This document shows positions 62,482 to 64,000 of a DNA stretch of 64,000 bases, one piece after another. Below the pieces are notes generated by a model. The model saw nothing but the letters and a program-made list of their open reading frames with translations, did not search any database and had not been told where the DNA came from. The position numbers and the translations under genes were made by a program. The stretch spans positions 595,691 to 659,690 of the forward strand of contig JAJJOY010000003.1 in NCBI GenBank assembly GCA_021029595.1, written 5' to 3'. The first letter of the stretch is position 1. The number at the start of each line of letters is the position of its first letter. Origin of the DNA: Hominenteromicrobium mulieris (GTDB lineage Bacteria > Bacillota > Clostridia > Oscillospirales > Acutalibacteraceae).

Positions 62482-64000
62482 GGAACCGCGCCTGCGCTTT
62501 ACCGATGAGGAACGGTCTGACCCAGCGCTGGAAAAGCCGATTTGTAAAGCGGAGAAAGCTGCGGCCAGAGCAGATAAGGCGCAGGAGAATATTCCAAAGA
62601 AAAAGGTCAGGCAGACGGTCATTGACCCGGATACCGGAAAAAAGACCTCGAAGCTGACCTTTGAGGACAAGAAAAAGCCACCCTCCAAAGTTTCTCAAGG
62701 GGTCAAAGAAGCTCCCGTCCATCTGGTCGCGGGCAAGCTCCACAAAGAGATCCGGGAAACAGAACAGGACAATGTGGGCGTGGAAAGCGCCCACAAGTCC
62801 GAGGAGGCGGTGGAGACCAGCGCTTATCTGGTGCGGGAGGGCTATCGCAGCCACAAGCTGAAGCCCTACCGCAAAGCAGCCCAGGCAGAGCGCCAACTGG
62901 AAAAGGCAAATGTAAATGTCCTGTACCAGAAATCCTTGCAGGAAAATCCCCAGTTTTCCAGCAATCCTCTTTCCCGCTGGCAGCAAAAGCAGGCCATCAA
63001 AAAGCAGTATGCCGCTGCTAAGCGCACCGGTCAGACTGCCGGAAATACCGCCCAGGCTGCGTCCAAAACCGGAAAAGCCGCAAGGACGATAAAAGAAAAG
63101 GCACAGCAGGCAGGGGCATTCGTCATGCGCCACAAAAAGGGCTTCTTGATCGCAGGGGTTTTGTTCCTCATCACCTGTATGCTGATGAATACCATGTCCT
63201 CTTGTTCCATGATGGCGCAGAGCATAGGTTCCGTTCTCTCCGGCACCACCTATCCGTCGGATGATCCGGAAATGCTGGCGGTGGAGGCAGATTATGCAGC
63301 CAGAGAAGCCCAGTTGCAGGAGAAAATCGACAACATCGAAAGCAGCCACCCAGGGTATGACGAGTATCGCTATGACCTTGGCATGATTGGCCATGACCCT
63401 CATGAGCTGGCGGCATTTCTCTCTGCTGTCTTGCAGGGCTATACCCGACAAAGCGCCCAGGCAGAGCTGGCGCGTGTGTTTGCAGCACAGTATCAGCTGA
63501 CGCTTACCGAGGAAGTGGAGATCCGCTACCGCACGGAGACCTCCACCGACCCGGAGACTGGCGAGACCACCTCAGAAGAAGTACCCTATGAGTATTACAT
63601 TCTGAATGTGAAACTCACCAGCAAGCCCATTTCAGCTGTGGCGTCGGAGCTATTGACCCCGGAGCAGATGGAAATGTATCAGGTCTACCGACAGACCATG
63701 GGCAATAAGCCGCTGTTGTTTGGCGGCGGTTCCCCTGATACCAGCGGCTCGGAAGATCTATCCGGTGTGCAGTTCATTAACGGCACCCGCCCCGGCAATC
63801 CTCAGCTGGTGGAACTGGCGAAAAGTCAGGTGGGCAATGTGGGCGGTTATCCCTACTGGAGCTGGTATGGCTTTGACAGCCGCGTGGAATGGTGCGCCTG
63901 CTTCGTATCCTGGTGCTATAACCAGGCAGGAAAAAGTGAGCCTCGCTTTGCAGGCTGTGAGTGGCAGGGCGTTCCGTGGTTCCAGTCTCATGGACAATGG
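62474..64000 (+). CDS. CD1108-like mobile element protein with a CHAP peptidoglycan-hydrolase domain (cut by the window end)
   Basis: Open to the end of the window (509 codons so far). It starts with TTG at 62474 after a GGGAG, overlapping the previous gene by 8 bases. The order is: a long basic, helical N-terminal region (about 1-215) with AHKSEEAVETSAYLVREGYRSHKLKPYRKAAQAERQLEKA; a membrane segment (GFLIAGVLFLITCMLM, near residue 225); a central region; and a CHAP domain from about residue 440 with VEWCACFVSWCYNQAG, the catalytic Cys at about 474. It cuts cell wall for the mating channel. It was not found as a complete frame since no stop is reached. Confidence 0.85.
   Translation, partial: MNKEPRLRFTDEERSDPALEKPICKAEKAAARADKAQENIPKKKVRQTVIDPDTGKKTSKLTFEDKKKPPSKVSQGVKEAPVHLVAGKLHKEIRETEQDNVGVESAHKSEEAVETSAYLVREGYRSHKLKPYRKAAQAERQLEKANVNVLYQKSLQENPQFSSNPLSRWQQKQAIKKQYAAAKRTGQTAGNTAQAASKTGKAARTIKEKAQQAGAFVMRHKKGFLIAGVLFLITCMLMNTMSSCSMMAQSIGSVLSGTTYPSDDPEMLAVEADYAAREAQLQEKIDNIESSHPGYDEYRYDLGMIGHDPHELAAFLSAVLQGYTRQSAQAELARVFAAQYQLTLTEEVEIRYRTETSTDPETGETTSEEVPYEYYILNVKLTSKPISAVASELLTPEQMEMYQVYRQTMGNKPLLFGGGSPDTSGSEDLSGVQFINGTRPGNPQLVELAKSQVGNVGGYPYWSWYGFDSRVEWCACFVSWCYNQAGKSEPRFAGCEWQGVPWFQSHGQW

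Overview
The window looks like the replication-origin region of a Bacillota chromosome, class Clostridia, most likely an Oscillospirales/Ruminococcaceae-type gut anaerobe. That placement is inferred from gene order, codon use, moderately high GC and the kinds of accessory genes. Genes left of about 20 kb mostly run leftward and genes right of it mostly rightward, as expected on the two sides of oriC.

Left arm (1-19.8 kb, mostly minus strand): the start of an oppB-type permease with its oppA-type lipoprotein; guaB with its own promoter and a structured leader; an MFS transporter on the plus strand; serS; then the conserved origin-proximal block parB, parA, noc, (two GNAT acetyltransferases), rsmG, mnmG, mnmE, khpB/jag, yidC, yidD, rnpA, rpmH. 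Four parS-like 16-mers lie in and around parA-noc-mnmG.

Origin and right arm (19.8-30.6 kb, plus strand): dnaA, a region with DnaA-box-like sites and an AT-rich patch, dnaN, an S4-domain gene, recF, remB/yaaB (DUF370), a small zinc-ribbon membrane protein, gyrB and gyrA. The only exact TTATCCACA box I found overlaps the dnaN start codon.

Metabolic region (30.6-51.1 kb): an ACT-ACT-metallo-beta-lactamase fusion with a NUDIX hydrolase; two small secreted or anchored proteins; a MATE transporter; a fucose/arabinose-isomerase-family enzyme with an AraR-like operator; a GDPD phosphodiesterase; an AraC regulator divergent from a YicI-type alpha-xylosidase; a DUF1858 protein; a lipoprotein; a solitary 5S rRNA gene; a P-loop kinase translationally coupled to xylulokinase; a three-gene glycerol-3-phosphate-dehydrogenase-like redox cluster; a methyltransferase; and rplM-rpsI. 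The glycosidase, isomerase and kinase could together feed xylose or another pentose into the pentose phosphate pathway, but they are not one operon.

Mobile region (about 51.2 kb to the end): the left arm of an integrative conjugative element lying just downstream of the rpsI terminator. It carries its own ParA/ParB, a DUF6017-type replication or regulatory protein, small accessory genes including a diverged paralogue pair, and a Gram-positive type IV conjugation module in the order PcfB, VirD4/TcpA, Maff2, VirB6-like, PrgI, VirB4, unknown, CHAP-domain hydrolase (cut by the window end). No integrase, relaxase or right end lies in the window.

The points most worth a second look are the parS cluster plus a split parS-like inverted repeat after dnaN, a second DnaA-box-like cluster about 14 kb from dnaA, intergenic hairpin chains shared between loci, the solitary 5S unit, and an alternative-pairing leader in the conjugation operon.
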